In this document: positions 10,554 through 22,333 of the stretch, piece by piece
Layout: every line of letters begins with the position of its first letter
Position numbering within the stretch: position 1 is the stretch's first letter
DNA from: Adiantum capillus-veneris
Taxonomy: Eukaryota > Streptophyta > Polypodiopsida > Polypodiales > Pteridaceae
Reading direction: 5' to 3'
DNA: 64,000 nucleotides
Assembly: GCA_014529385.2 (NCBI GenBank)
Contig: CM043963.1
Span: 79,730,912-79,794,911, forward strand
Position numbers and translations under genes: made by a program
Notes under the pieces: generated by a model
Databases searched by the model: none
The model's input: the letters and a program-made list of their open reading frames with translations, nothing else
Told to the model about the DNA's origin: nothing

Positions 10554-12143
10554 TGTAACATTTAATGGCCTAAAATCTTTTGTGTAGCGGAATTTAGCAT
10601 GAACATAGTGGGCATTTCATTAGAGTTGATTCCTAATGAGAATTACAAGAATGCTTGGGTGGAGAGAGCAACAAAAAGCATAACACCTAGTTAGATAGCA
10701 TCGACAATACTTTCAAAAGAGAGAGCAATTAAGCTATTGACAACAGTTGAGGACCGGATTTGCATGGAGCCGGTCCCCCCTCCAAAAGGCTTTGTATTAT
10801 GGTTTCTCCCATCAAGAGAGACATTGTACAATACAATTCTTTGTGTTCCTTCAAGACTAGCTAGTGCAATGAAGATGGAAGCTTCATACACCAAGCAAAA
10901 CACTTAATCAAACACAACTTGAATTATCCCCGTTCTCAGACCCAAGACCTCACACGCCTTCGAAGATGGTGAGAGCTAGCAGGGTATGAGAGTAGATTGA
11001 GAGGAAAAAGAAGTATCTTACGAGAAAGAAGTACATCTCCTCACATAATCACTCATATTAGCATAGCTTAGCTTAGTAATTAGCTTGGTAGAGAAGATGA
11101 GCATGCATTGAAGCTTGGCTCTTGGTTGGATTTGCATCCACATGCCAAGAGAGTGTTGATGTAGGCTTCTATCTCACAAGCTTGGAGTAGGTGATGAGCT
11201 CTCCATTAAAGCTTGGGAGGAGATAGAGTATTTTCCCTTCACACATGGTCAAGTGTGAGAGTGTGTGTGTCAATGCCAAGCAAAAATCAGCCCCCCCTCT
11301 CTCTTGGGCGAGCCCTAGCTGCTAAATAAGTCTGGCTTTTGCCTCATTGGACCTCCCCAGGTCAAGCCAATAGGGATTAAGCAGCATAAGTGATAGTCTT
11401 CTGACATGTGTCCCCCTTTCCCCTTTTGTGAGAGCTTTAGGTAATTAAATAATTAAACTAAACTCTCATTGGACCCCTTTGCCTCCTGGCCAATAGGAAT
11501 CAGGCAAGCCATGGGGCTCCTGAATGCTCATTGGACCCTTTGGGAGACTGCCCAATAGTCTTCTAGGACACTTAATTCTTATTGGTTTCTTTTATTAAAT
11601 GTTTTTAAATTAATTAAACTAGATTTACTCTAGCTTAATTCTCATTGGTCCACTTCAAGGGTCTTCCAATAGGAATTGGGCACACCTTGTGGGCATCTGG
11701 CCTAGGGAGCTGACATGTGTCCCTCATTCCCTTTGTGTAAAGGGAGCCTGTGTGTGTGTGTGTGTGGCTTTCTCTCTCATCCCCTAGCTTTGGGGCTCAC
11801 CCCCTCCCATGTAGGGATATGCAAAGACTTTAGGGCACACACTAAGCATCCAATTTTCCCTAGGTTGACCTTTGGACACAACCTTTGAATTTTGGAACCT
11901 TAGCATTTTGGAAGTCTTAATGGGCTGAACCTTAGGGTCTTTTGGCCCATTGTTTCACATGGCTCTTTTGCAGATGGCCCCCCCTTTGGATCCCTTATTT
12001 TCCCTCCTTTGGATCCCTACTGTGGCCGGTCTGCTAACTTAACCAATATTCTAGCTTTTTCTCCCTTGGCACTTCCCCACATTAAATGATCAGTTTAATA
12101 TGAGAAAATCATTTAGGAGAATTAGATATTGATTATTATGACA
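10554..12143 (-). repeat. Gypsy 3' LTR (left copy)
   Basis: About 1590 bp. It aligns along its length with 16937-18542 with scattered substitutions and small indels, densest near 11830-11960. It contains several CTCATTGGACC / CCAATAG motif pairs and a short GT tract at 11751-11766. The 70-residue open frame here (10691-10903) is repeated in the other LTR and has no known match. Confidence 0.9.
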
Positions 12144-12499
12144 TTACCTCTCTCTTGAAATCATAGTCGTCCTCGACTATGGTGTAGACAAGATAAAGCA
12201 TATGCATGAGTCCTTTTCTTAGCGGGTAGAGGATCCCTATGTTACCCTACGACATCATTCCATAATGGATGACTAGTCCATTTGGCGCTTGAGAGCCTGA
12301 GGCTGCCGCAAGCATGTCTGCACATTAGTCCTATCAGTCTTCCATAGTAGAGTGACAAGCTCTACTTGGTGTTTGGGAGACGTCGTCTCCACAAACTTGA
12401 TCTAAGCATGCATACTACTTCATTTTTGTGCACAAATCAAGAAAAAGAGAGTCTTATAAGACAAAAATTTTGTTCATTTTTAACATTTTGTACATTTGC

Positions 12500-14254
12500 T
12501 TACTCTTGGGAAGCATTGTAAGCATTGACAAGGTTTAGGTTATCCTTTAATTGTATGCCTTGCATCCATCTAGCATCTTCAAAAGGATAATTCTTAAACT
12601 TAATAAGATATCGTCGGATAGTCTTACCGCCTCTTAATACCTTGTCTTCATGTCGGAGAATGGACTCGGGCTGCAGCACCTCCTCGTGGTCCTCGATCTC
12701 CGGTGGGTCTTCAATAATTGGTTCTTGAGGTGGCTCTCCTTTGTAAGGCTTTAAGAGGCTCACATGAAAAGCATTGTGTATGAGCCAATGATTGGGCAAC
12801 TTAAGTTGATAGGCCATCTCATTGATTGGCCTAAGAATCTGGAAGGGACCATAATACCTTTTTGCTAGTTTAGCATAGTACTTTTGGTGGCCCGTAGGAT
12901 TCTTGCCCGTCGTGTGCCTTAATCGAGCCTTGGGAAACTTTAACAAGACCCAATCGTTTTCTTTAAAGGCTTGGGCTTTTCTGTGCTTGTCAGCAGCAGC
13001 CTTTTGCCTTTGCTGTGAGATAGAGATAGCATCCTTAATCTTTTGGAAAGATTCTTGTAGGTCTCGGCTATACTCATCTGCAGCGAAGATCTTCCCATGT
13101 ACCTTAAGTAGCAAGGGACTTTTTGATCTTCCCTCAATTACCTCGAAAGGTGCTTTTCCTGTAGAAGTATGTACAGTGTTATTGTAAGCATACTCTACTA
13201 AGGGTAAGTACTTCTCCCATTGGGATCTTTGATCTACTTCCGTTACATAGGCTTTTAGTAGATCGAGAATAGTTAGGTTAGCTATTTCACTTTGGCCATC
13301 AGTTTGTGGATGATAGGCCGAAGAGAAGTTTAGCCTTGTTCCTAAATTCTCAAAGAGACCCTTCCAGAAATTACTGGTCATTCTAGGATCTCTATCCGAC
13401 ACTATGGACATTGGCAAGCCATGGTACTTGAAAATTTGTGAAATGAAGAGGGTTGCCATTTGATGGGCTTTGATAGTCTTTTTGACAGGTATAAAATGAG
13501 CTTGTTTACTGAACCTGTCTACTATCGTCCATATTCCCGTATTCCCATGGATAGACTTAGGCAATCCAAAGATAAAATCCATGGATATGCTCTCCCACGG
13601 TGAATTAGGGATTGGCAAGGGTTGAAGCAATCCAAGTTGCTTCCCTCTATCAAATTTTGTCTTTTGACATACCACACATTTGGAAACATACTCATGTATG
13701 TTCACTTTCATGGTAGGCCAATAGAAATATGTTTCAATTCCCTTTAGGGTAGACTGAATCCCTCTATGCCCTGCATATGGGGGAGCATGAGATTCATACA
13801 TTACTTTCTCACGTAGTGAGTTAGTAACGCATAGTCTATTGCCATCAAAGAACACTCCAGTGAAGGTTCGATGAGGCCTGAACAGCTTCTCCATCAAGCG
13901 GTTAAATGTGGCTGGTGCATTAGTCAAGCCAAAAGGCATGACAATGTATTCGTAAAGACCAAATGTAGTACGAAATGCGGTCTTTACAATGTCTTGATCA
14001 ACTATCCTTATTTGATGATAGCCACTTTTTAGGTCAATCCTACTGAAGTAGGTCGATCCTTGTAGCTTATCAAATAGGTCTTCTACCCGTGGAACGGGAA
14101 ACCTATTCTTGATAGTGATCCTATTTAGTGCTCTATAGTCGACACACATACGATATGTGCCGTCTTTCTTTTGCACTAATAGCACAGGTGAGCAAAATGG
14201 AGATGAGCTAGGCCTAACCATGCCCTTCTCAATTAACTCATGCACTTGCCGCAT
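12500..14254 (-). CDS. Gypsy reverse transcriptase (N part)-integrase-chromodomain fusion
   Basis: A 584-residue open frame. Residues 1-127 are the fingers and first palm block of reverse transcriptase: KKDG, D74 in [12 protein letters not shown], and [12 protein letters not shown] at 106-117. The chain then jumps at about residue 128 straight into the integrase N-terminus, losing the YxDD box, thumb and RNase H, yet the frame is kept. Integrase has an HHCC zinc site (H156, H163, C193, C196) and a DD35E triad (D226, D287, E323). Residues about 528-566 form a chromodomain (Y-x-I-K-F, W563). The integrase half looks complete and unbroken; the reverse transcriptase half is dead. The first Met is probably internal to a longer original polyprotein. 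Confidence 0.9.
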   Translation of the reverse strand: MRQVHELIEKGMVRPSSSPFCSPVLLVQKKDGTYRMCVDYRALNRITIKNRFPVPRVEDLFDKLQGSTYFSRIDLKSGYHQIRIVDQDIVKTAFRTTFGLYEYIVMPFGLTNAPATFNRLMEKLFRPHRTFTGVFFDGNRLCVTNSLREKVMYESHAPPYAGHRGIQSTLKGIETYFYWPTMKVNIHEYVSKCVVCQKTKFDRGKQLGLLQPLPIPNSPWESISMDFIFGLPKSIHGNTGIWTIVDRFSKQAHFIPVKKTIKAHQMATLFISQIFKYHGLPMSIVSDRDPRMTSNFWKGLFENLGTRLNFSSAYHPQTDGQSEIANLTILDLLKAYVTEVDQRSQWEKYLPLVEYAYNNTVHTSTGKAPFEVIEGRSKSPLLLKVHGKIFAADEYSRDLQESFQKIKDAISISQQRQKAAADKHRKAQAFKENDWVLLKFPKARLRHTTGKNPTGHQKYYAKLAKRYYGPFQILRPINEMAYQLKLPNHWLIHNAFHVSLLKPYKGEPPQEPIIEDPPEIEDHEEVLQPESILRHEDKVLRGGKTIRRYLIKFKNYPFEDARWMQGIQLKDNLNLVNAYNASQE

Positions 14255-14518
14255 AATCTCCTTTGTTGAGCTTGAGAAACTCTATAAGGAGGTTTGTTAG
14301 GCGGTGAACTTCCTGGAAGAAGTTCAATTGCATGGTCGTCATTACCTCTTTTAGGAGGTAGCTCACAAGGGATGTCGTCAATAAAGACATCTTGAAACCC
14401 CTTGAGAAAATTGGATAACTCTAATTCTTTGGTTGCTTTTATTTTCTTTTGCTAAAGCATTAGGTTCATTTTGAGAATCTTTAACAAAAATCATGTACAC
14501 GGAAATAGAGCTCTTTAT

Positions 14519-14906
14519 TTACTTGTTGAAAGCTGGTGTATGTACAATGGGGATGGTGTTACCCATCTCCCTAGCATCTATATACATGTCCTTTTCCCTG
14601 AACTTAAAGGAGATTCTCCTTTCAGGAAATTTAACATGGGCAGCCAGACGGTCAAACCATGGTGCCCCTAGGATTACATCCTCATGCTTGAGAGGAGAGA
14701 TAAAGAAGTCCTCTTTGTCCACATAGCCTTGGACATGAAGCCTCAATTTCCCAATTAAGGGAGTGACTGAAGCTTCTTGCCCCTTGAAGGCACTGTCTGC
14801 GGTAGGATATCTCCATCTCGTAGGATTGTATGCATAGCTTGGTGGCTAACTCCATAGATATGAAATTGTGAGTAGAACCAGGGTCAAAGAGAATAAAAAG
14901 CATCAT
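14519..14906 (-). pseudogene. Gypsy aspartic protease, frameshifted
   Basis: The N-terminal part (14906-14682) has FDPGSTHNFIS, a retropepsin active-site block with Pro after the catalytic Asp, as in some Gypsy families. The C-terminal part (14746-14519) has EDVILGAPWFDRL, the hydrophobic-G-x-P-W flap-side motif of Gypsy proteases. The two parts are in different frames, so one frameshift lies near 14700-14750. A working protease would cut the gag-pol chain. Confidence 0.75.
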
Positions 14907-15388
14907 GTTCTCTTACCTTTCCCCAAGCATGCATAGAGGAGATCCTTTGTGGTGAGTTTGATGAATCTCCTCCTCTTGGATTTCAACCAAAGAAGCTCTA
15001 GGAGGATCTTGGCGGTTGTTCTTTTGGGGACAAGCGCGGTACGCATGCCCTTGTTCGCCGCACTTGAAACACCCGTTATCTTTACGATAACGCTCAAGCT
15101 CTTCAGAGAGAGTTTATTCTTTCCTTTGTAAACTCCCTTCTCTTTGGCTTTGTTGGAATTGCCCTTAGGAGACTTTTGGACATTGTCCTTCCCCTTAGGC
15201 TCATTGGAACCCTTGTTTTCCGGGGGCTTATTATTTCTTTTACCCCCCGTTTGGAAATTGATTCGCGAGGCCACCATAGTATGGTGTATTACCGCCGATA
15301 TGGTACGTGGCCTTTGGGAGTTGACATACTCCGCCATTTCTTCGGTTAAGCCCGCACAAAATTGTTGCTTTTGCTCTCCAAAATCCAA
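14903..15388 (-). pseudogene. Gypsy gag C-terminus and nucleocapsid, frameshifted
   Basis: The frame starts with FGEQKQQFCAGL, continuing the capsid, then a Lys/Asn-rich linker. A perfect CCHC zinc knuckle, CFKCGEQGHAYRAC, is readable on the minus strand at about 15030-15072 but in a different frame from the surrounding open frame. At least one frameshift therefore separates capsid from nucleocapsid, and another must follow to reach protease. Confidence 0.75.
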
Positions 15389-15959
15389 CTTTTTGAAGAC
15401 AAGTGGCTTTGAGTTGTAGGTCCCAAAACTTGTCTACATATTTGTGGATGGATTCATTGGGAGAGAGCTTTAAGCTTCGCCATTCGGTGAGTACTTTGTC
15501 TTTGGCATCGTGGCCAAAAAACTGCTTCATAATGGAAGCTCTTAAAGCCTTCCATGTTCGTGGATCTTCACCGTTGGCTCGTAGGCTAGACCACCATTGT
15601 CTGGCGGACTTTTGAAAGTGCATAGCTACATGGCGTAGCTTAGAGGACTCCGTGAAGCCCTTATCTCCAAACGCCGCATCGAATTGCTGGATAAAGGCCA
15701 AAACTTTGTCTGTAGCACCGAAGGTGCCATCATAGGTAAGGAAAGAGATGCTCTTCCCTCCCTCTTTGAATTTCTTCAGCTTGGACGACCTCTTCCATGC
15801 GGCATAGGATTTCCTATGGCCTCTTCTTTTTGATGGTTCAAAAGTTGCACCATCACTTTCTTCTTCAAAGATGAAGAATTTGAAGAAGGTGAGAAGAGGG
15901 TGACCTCTTTCTCGCCTTTTTCTTGTCTTGATCTTTGTCGTCTTCACCATAGCTTTCAT
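15240..15959 (-). CDS. Gypsy gag capsid
   Basis: A 239-residue frame. Residues near 70-190 match the retrotransposon gag pattern: FLTYDGT, then FDAAFGDKGFTESSKLRHVA, FQKSARQWWSSL, and a long helix with EWRSLKLSPNESIHKYVDKF. Capsid proteins of this family assemble the particle that holds element RNA. The last part drifts out of frame: the nucleocapsid continues in an overlapping frame from 15388, so a frameshift lies near 15300-15390. Confidence 0.82.
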   Translation of the reverse strand: MKAMVKTTKIKTRKRRERGHPLLTFFKFFIFEEESDGATFEPSKRRGHRKSYAAWKRSSKLKKFKEGGKSISFLTYDGTFGATDKVLAFIQQFDAAFGDKGFTESSKLRHVAMHFQKSARQWWSSLRANGEDPRTWKALRASIMKQFFGHDAKDKVLTEWRSLKLSPNESIHKYVDKFWDLQLKATCLQKVGFWRAKATILCGLNRRNGGVCQLPKATYHIGGNTPYYGGLANQFPNGG

Positions 15960-16046
15960 AAGAGGAAGAGGATGAAGAAGATGGAGAAGAGGGTGTCCTC
16001 TTTCTCGCCTTTTTCTTCCTCTTGCTTTTTATCATCCCTCTTTGAA

Positions 16047-16421
16047 TTATGGCGTGGAGAAGAGTGTGATGGTCTCTCTCCGCTTTGGTGGTGATGGAGA
16101 GCGTTTAGCCCGCCGTCTTCGTGAGCCATCTCCGCCGAGGTGGCGGGAGACTCGCTTCTTTCTCGTTCCTTTGGTGGAGGCTCTTGAATTCTCCTTGGGA
16201 AGGAGATGCATCATCCAGAAGTAAGTTCTTGAGCCCTTCATATGGATTCTCTTCTTCTTCCCGAATCGGAGAGAGACCTCTTTTGGTAGTCTCACACGGA
16301 GGCTTCCTAGGTGTTCTCTCGTCATGTGATGAACTTGGAGAATCCCGTGAGCACGGAGCTGCCGTTGCACTTCACTTTGGAGAGATGGATTTGCCCATGG
16401 CTTGTTGAAGCCTAGAAACAA
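16047..16421 (-). CDS. Possible N-terminal gag extension of the Gypsy element
   Basis: A 124-residue minus-strand frame between the primer site and the recognisable gag. It is rich in Arg, Lys and Ser (SRRRRAKRSPSPPKRRE), which could bind RNA or simply reflect base composition. It lies in the place of a gag N-terminus but I recognise no domain. Confidence 0.35.
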   Translation of the reverse strand: MFLGFNKPWANPSLQSEVQRQLRAHGILQVHHMTREHLGSLRVRLPKEVSLRFGKKKRIHMKGSRTYFWMMHLLPKENSRASTKGTRKKRVSRHLGGDGSRRRRAKRSPSPPKRRETITLFSTP

Positions 16422-16923
16422 GATAGTTTAACAAGCATTGAAGCATCATTAGTAAGCTTGCTCATGAGCAAAATCAAAGTTATCAACATTAATTTCACTC
16501 TCTTTACTATTGTCAGCCATTCTAAACAACTTTTAGGTGTAAACTTTTTAGGTGTACTTTGGCACTTCAAGCCCTAGTTGCTACTCCTCTTTACCCCTTT
16601 AGAAAAAGCACTCAAGCTACTGTACCCGCGGCTCGAATACCATTAATTGCAAGAATAGAAGAGAGGGTCTTTCGACACCAAAACAGCACCGCTCCTGTCA
16701 AGCTTCTAATAGCTCAATAGTGGTTAAGCCGTAGGCAAGCCCCGTAGGACTCCACTATTAAGACCATAGCTCTCGACGGTGATGCCCCGTTAACTGCACA
16801 AAGGCAGGCACACTGCCAGGCTGAAAAATCCCTATTCTACTTACTCACAGGCAATTAATAATACCAACCATTTGTAGCTAGCTTGAGGACCTCCCTTCTT
16901 GAGCAAGAAAAGAGAAACCTTGA

Positions 16924-16935
16924 GCTCTGATACCA
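16924..16935 (-). other. Gypsy primer binding site (initiator tRNA-Met)
   Basis: Reverse complement of the plus sequence is TGGTATCAGAGC, one base from the LTR edge at 16937. It fixes the element's direction as minus. Confidence 0.88.
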
Positions 16936-16936
16936 A

Positions 16937-18542
16937 TGTAACATATAATGGCCTAAAATCTTTTGTGTAGCGGGAATTTAGCATGAACATAGTGGGCATT
17001 TCATTAGAGTTGATTCCTAATGAGAATTACAAGAGTGCTTGGGTGAGAGAGCAACAAAAAGCATAACACCTAGTTAGATAGCATCGACAATACTTTCAAA
17101 AGAGAGAGCAATTAAGCTATTGACAACAGTTGAGGACTGGATTTGCATGGAGCCGGTCCCCCCTCCAAAAGGCTTTGTATTATGGTTTCTCCCATCAAGA
17201 GAGACATTGTACAATACAATTCTTTGTGTTCCTTCAAGACTAGCTAGTGCAATGAAGATGGAAGCTTCATACACCAAGCAAAACACTTAATCAAACACAA
17301 CTTGAATTATCCCCGTTCTCAGACCCCAGACCTCACACGCCTTCGAAGATGGTGAGAGCTAGCAGGGTATGAGAGTAGATTGAGAGGAAAAAGAAGTATC
17401 TTACGAGAAAGAAGTACATCTCCTCACATAATCACTCATATTAGCATAGCTTAGCTTAGTAATTAGCTTGGTAGAGAAGATGAGCATGCATTGAAGCTTG
17501 GCTCTTGGTTGGATTTGCATCCACATGCCAAGAGAGTGTTGATGTAGGCTTCTATCTCACAAGCTTGGAGTAGGTGATGAGCTCTCCATTAAAGCTTGGA
17601 GGAGATAGAGTATTTTCCCTTCACACATGGTCAAGTTGAGAGTGTGTGTGTCAATGCCAAGCAAAAATCAGCCCCCCCACTCTCTTGGGCGAGCCCTAGC
17701 TGCTAAATAAGTCTGGCTTTTGCCTCATTGGACCTCCCAGGTCAAGCCAATAGGATTAAGCAGCATAAGTGATAGTCTTCTGACATGTGTCCCCCTTTCC
17801 CCTTTTGTGAGAGCTTTAGGTAATTAAATAATTAAACTAAACTCTCATTGGACCCTTTGCCTCCTGGCCAATAGGAATCAGGCAAGCCATGGGGCTCCTG
17901 AATGCTCATTGGACCCTTTGGGAGACTGCCCAATAGTCTAATAGGACACTTAATTCTTATTGGTTTTCTTTATTAAATGTTTTTAAATTAATTAAACTAG
18001 ATTTACTCTAGCTTAATTCTCATTGGTCCACTTCAAGGGTCTTCCAATAGGAATTGGGCACACCTTGTGGCATCTGGCCTAGGGAGCTGACATGTGTCCC
18101 TCATTCCCTTTGTGTAAAGGGAGCCTGTGTGTGTGTGTGTGTGGCTTTCTCTCTCATCCCCTAGCTTTGGGGCTCACCCCCTCCATGTAGGGATATGCAA
18201 AGACTTTTTAAGGGCACACAACAAGCATCCTGAATTTTCCCTAGGGTTTGACCCTTTGGATCCACATTACCATTGAACTTTTTGGCTTAACCTTACATTT
18301 GGGCATTTTGGAAGTCTTAATGGGCTAACCTTAGGGTCTTTTTGGCCCATGTTTCACATGGCTCTTTTGCAGATGGCCCCCCCTTTGGATCCCTTATTTT
18401 CCCTCCTTTGGATCCCTACTGTGGCCGGTCTGCTAACTTAACCAATATTCTAGCTTTTTCTCCCTTGGCACTTCCCCACATTAAATGATCAGTTTAATAT
18501 GAGAAAATCATTTAGGAGAATTAGATATTGATTATTATGACA
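16937..18542 (-). repeat. Gypsy 5' LTR (right copy)
   Basis: About 1606 bp, the promoter-bearing LTR for the minus-strand element. It differs from the left LTR mostly by 1-3 base indels and by one divergent patch near 18205-18345. Confidence 0.9.
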
Positions 18543-18547
18543 TTGGC
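18543..18547. repeat. Target site duplication TTGGC (right) of Gypsy
   Basis: Exact match to 10549-10553. Confidence 0.9.
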
Positions 18548-18990
18548 AACCATGAAAGGCTTCTACATGTACTGCATGTTGCAGGATCTTAGAAACAAAA
18601 GCATAATTATTAGGTTTAAGCAAACCCATTTCCAAAATCTTCTTCACCTTTTTACTCTTCACTTTGGTGACGTATACTGCATCCTTATAGGCCTCTGCAC
18701 CAGCAAACTCTACCTTTTCTCGAATCTTGGGATGCAATCACTCCAAAAATCTCTCTAATTTGAAGTAGTCGTTGCCTCGGGACTGATCGGGAACTTCCAG
18801 CCCCTTGAACCAAGCTTTGGCCTTGCCTTGCATCAGTATCGCACAACCCTTGACTTGGCTTCATCAGTCACCATCCGCATCAACAATATCCAGAGCACCA
18901 CACCTGACATCCAATCTTCAGCATCTTGCTCACTTGAGAATACTAACCCAAAATTTGGCATCATGTTATTGTCAAAGTCGACAATGCGGA
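18543..18990 (-). pseudogene. Upstream half of a gag-like frame split by the Gypsy insertion
   Basis: The minus strand carries a frame with GKAKAWFKGLE followed by LERFLE, a stop (TGA at 18740-18738, likely from TGG) and then HPKIREKVEFAGAEAY. This spacing resembles retrotransposon gag proteins, where a small hydrophobic block and a W-x-x-L motif precede a Y-x-x-A helix. Upstream sequence (about 18850-18990) is gag-like but frameshifted. The frame is open into the Gypsy target duplication at 18543-18547 and continues in phase at 10548. It probably belongs to an older LTR element. Confidence 0.45.
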
Positions 18991-19028
18991 AGCATAGAGA
19001 CCAAGGGGAGTGAGCATGAGAGAGAGAA

Positions 19029-19029
19029 C

Positions 19030-19090
<61 letters not shown>
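19029..19090. repeat. (GA)n microsatellite
   Basis: Near-perfect GA tract of about 60 bp with one interruption. Open frames here (RERERE or SLSLSL) are repeat artefacts. Confidence 0.95.
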
Positions 19091-19092
<2 letters not shown>

Positions 19093-21355
19093 AGTCTCCT
19101 GAACCAATCAACCTTGGCAATGAATAACTGAATGTGTATACAGTGGAGGCAAGGGGTTGCTTATATCGCAACCTCAGTAAATTGCCCTACCCGAGACTTT
19201 GACAAATAAGTGAAATAAATACTTAAAAACCAAACTAAATAATGGGATCACATTTTGTAATTCACTTGAGATCCCATAACTCTAACACCCTCTTTGCAGC
19301 TCATAGTGGATATCAATAGTGAGACCAAGTCAATTAAGAAGCTACCATGGGCACCCCAATAGAAGGCCTTGGACTACTGGATACACCTCAGTGTTGCTAC
19401 TCTCAACTTTGTACCTGAAAATAATGCCATCTTGAGCATCAGTTGCCTTTGTAGAAACATTGAAATGTAGACCACACTACGTCCAATAATCCCCATTCGT
19501 GAACTGTGAACACATCACGTCCAAATTATAAAACTCCAAGATAATGCACTATTGGAACACATCCTGTTGATAATATAACCAACAACAATAGATTGGTGCA
19601 CTCATCCATAGTGTTTTAGACGTCTTATTGGTTCCCTGCCAGATGCATGTGCATTGAACTCCGACCTACGGGTCCAAACACCAATGACTTGAACTCCAAC
19701 ACAAGGGTACAAATTAATTATAGGGAGCATTCATTGCCCCTCTCTGCCATCACAAGCCTCTCTGGTTGAAGCTAGTGGTGACATCTGTCATTTGACTAGA
19801 AAGCTGACATCAAGACCACTCTGGCCACCACCACAAATGCCATGCCGATATCCTCTGCCAAATCTTTATTACCGTAATCTCTGTCCAGTTTACCTTTATC
19901 CTTGTCTTCCTATGAGTTCCTGGTTTTGCCTTTGGCTTCAAACTCTCGAGCCAAACAAAGCGTCGAGTCACATTCATGACAATTGTGATCGTACCTCATG
20001 GGTACCGAGGCAGCTAACTAAGTACTGGTACTGCCATCCTTGTCCAACTGACCTTCGTAGCTATCCTCTAGCGAGCTCCTCCATTTGCTTTTGACTTTAC
20101 AAACTCAAGCCAAACAATTTGTCGAGTTCCTTGAGAACTGTGCCAGTGCATAGGCCGCAAACTGGATGGTTGATGATCCATTATCCATAGCTTTTGGTTG
20201 GTTTTGGTTGATTTCTTTGGCCCTTGAGCAAGGGAGGGACATATTCAAGTTGTAAGAAGCTTCTCTATTAATTTAAAGGCAACCCACTTGCCCTCGACTT
20301 TGTTTTTGACATCCTTTTCTAGCTATAGGTTCACTGACAAGCTTAAAATCCTGGACGGTGAATTTTACGTTTGGAGTAGGGCTTCTTTTTGCTCTAGATA
20401 AATGTGAGAGAGAACTGGATCAGCTAATTTCCCTTCTATATTCATCCTTTTTGTCATGTTCTCTTTGTGTCTCATACCTTATCTCATGTCAATCCTATCT
20501 ACCCCAATCTTCATTATTGTGTTGATCATGCTTATTGCCATCTCCATCATCGTTTTGTAGATTCTACCCTCGTCTTGACTGTCGCATTCAAGTTCGTCTT
20601 TCCACTTACTAGCCACATATATGTCTTCACAATATCCATGGTCGAAGGTGAGTGGGCAGAAAAGGTCGATCTGGTCTGAGCCTTCTTTGTGTCATTGTCT
20701 GGGGCTTTCTTATGGAATTGTAGAGGTGGACAGCCATATGCAATTGACGAGAGTGGGCTAGTGGGGGTTTATTCAAGAGCATGAGGTGGTGGGTGATGGC
20801 TACAGAGGGATTGGAGTAGGCAAATCCTGAAAAGAATATTTCTCAAACTTGGCGCAGCATCAGTGGCATCAAATGTTGTTGCAATGTTGTAAAGCTATTG
20901 TATTTGTAGCATTCCCCAAGGTAGGAAAAAGGAGGATAAGTTGGTAGCAACATGACTGTTTTCAATGGTAAAAAAAAGCACCGAGTTGTCTGCAATGAAG
21001 GGGTTGTTCTACCATATGATTATTTTTATTAAATGATGGCAAACATTTATGTTACGTGGAGCTTTATGTGGCCTCATTCAAGGAAAACATCTTCAATCAA
21101 CCAATTAGGTTTCCCCAATCTCATAAAAATAAAAATTCTTTCAAAACATATTAAGTGCATAAAAGTGAATTTCGAAAATGAAAAGACAGATGAAGGTGGA
21201 AAGTCAAAAGACGAATGAAGGTGGAAAGACAAAAGACAAATGAAGATGAAAAGTCAAAAGACTTGTTGTGTCCATATAATTAGGTGTTTCTTTGTTCTTT
21301 CATTTTTTCTTTAGCGTTTTCTTCTAAGTTCTCTTTAGCGTTTTTCTCTCCATCT
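19091..21355. other. No gene recognised; a diverged local duplication
   Basis: Short open frames only. About 19910-19990 and 20065-20150 share a diverged segment (TTTGGCTTCAAACTC / TTTTGACTTTACAAACTC, then GAGCCAAACAAAGCGTCGAG / AAGCCAAACAATTTGTCGAG), a partial local duplication. A short triplicated AAGTCAAAAGAC-type motif lies at about 21180-21262. Confidence 0.45.
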
Positions 21356-21365
21356 CCCCCCCCCC

Positions 21366-21432
<67 letters not shown>
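21356..21432. repeat. C-run fused to (TC)n
   Basis: About 21 C then about 28 TC repeats, a 77-bp pure pyrimidine strand. Confidence 0.95.
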
Positions 21433-21435
<3 letters not shown>

Positions 21436-22333
21436 GTTGAATTCATCTTTCTTAGGTAATATTGTTGCAAATCTATGTGCTTTGTCATTGCCTGTCATTA
21501 CGTGCTATAAATTAACGCATCATTTTTTAGTGGAATCTTTGAATTAGGAGCACCCTTGAATTTTTTTTGAAGCCAATAGGTGTGGACCCATGTCTCTTTA
21601 ATAGGAATCTAGAAAGATCCTTGGGTTAAGAGAAACAGAAGAAAAGGAAAAACTTTTCCTTTGTTAATTTGTTTAAATGGAAGAGGAGGGCAATCTCGCG
21701 TGGTAGGGGCAGGACAAGGCTTAGACATCAACATCGATGCGTGGAGGGGTGGGTAAGCACAGCCTTGGTTTTTTTTTTGGGGCGGGGGGGGGGGGGGGGA
21801 CGACCGAAATGCCCCTCTAATTTGTGGAACCCTTAAAATTTCAAAAATTCTCAAAATACACATGTTTCTATTTTGGTTTGATTGTTGCATATTTTGATAT
21901 CTTTATTCCTTTTTGACAATTGCGATCCGTTTTCGAGTGCTTAGAGCCAGGTCGCACCCGAGGGAACGCTTACGCGAGGGTTACGAGAGAATTCCTTTTT
22001 CCTTGATCAGAGAGTAGCCGGAGCCAATGACAACGAAACATCTTTACTAGTTTTATATGCCCTAGTCTTTTTTGCGCTACAATGATGTTGGGTGTGATTC
22101 GGTCCATCCTGATCCCCATGCTCCCCCCACTCACACTGGCGCAACCCGGCTCTTAGCATGTTATTTGTCAAAAATTACTTAACAGAAAAGGAGATTATGT
22201 CTAAAAATGATGAAGCAATTGATTTCAAAAGCCTGCATAACCAACGTCTTGTATTGATAGACAATAATTTTTCGTATGAAGAGCTACAATTTGTTTAATC
22301 TTTGCAGATATTTACTCATCAAATGTCCACGCG
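21433..22333. other. No gene recognised; T-run and G-run at about 21770-21799
   Basis: A T-run followed by GGCG and about 16 G lies at 21770-21799. The rest shows no motif I can name. Confidence 0.45.

Larger units (their letters stand above)
10554..18542 (-). mobile_element. Ty3/Gypsy chromovirus, internally deleted
   Basis: A complete-ended element of 7989 bp on the minus strand: LTRs of about 1.6 kb (10554-12143 and 16937-18542), TG...CA ends, target duplication TTGGC on both sides (10549-10553 and 18543-18547), initiator-Met primer site at 16924-16935 and a purine tract beside the other LTR (AAGAGAGAGG, near 12147-12158). Gag, zinc knuckle, protease, the front of reverse transcriptase, integrase and a chromodomain follow in order; the rest of reverse transcriptase and RNase H are gone. 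The C-terminal chromodomain places it among chromoviruses, which use it to steer integration to marked chromatin. Confidence 0.93.

Noticed and set aside
10691-10903. A 70-residue frame repeated at 17074-17286
   Set aside because: It is conserved only because it lies in both LTRs of the same Gypsy element; no motif or homology seen.
19792-20094. A 100-residue plus-strand frame as a gene
   Set aside because: It overlaps a diverged local duplication and has no recognisable domain.
21900-22160. Possible organelle-derived insertion
   Set aside because: The sequence composition looked different, but I could not recognise any organelle gene in it.
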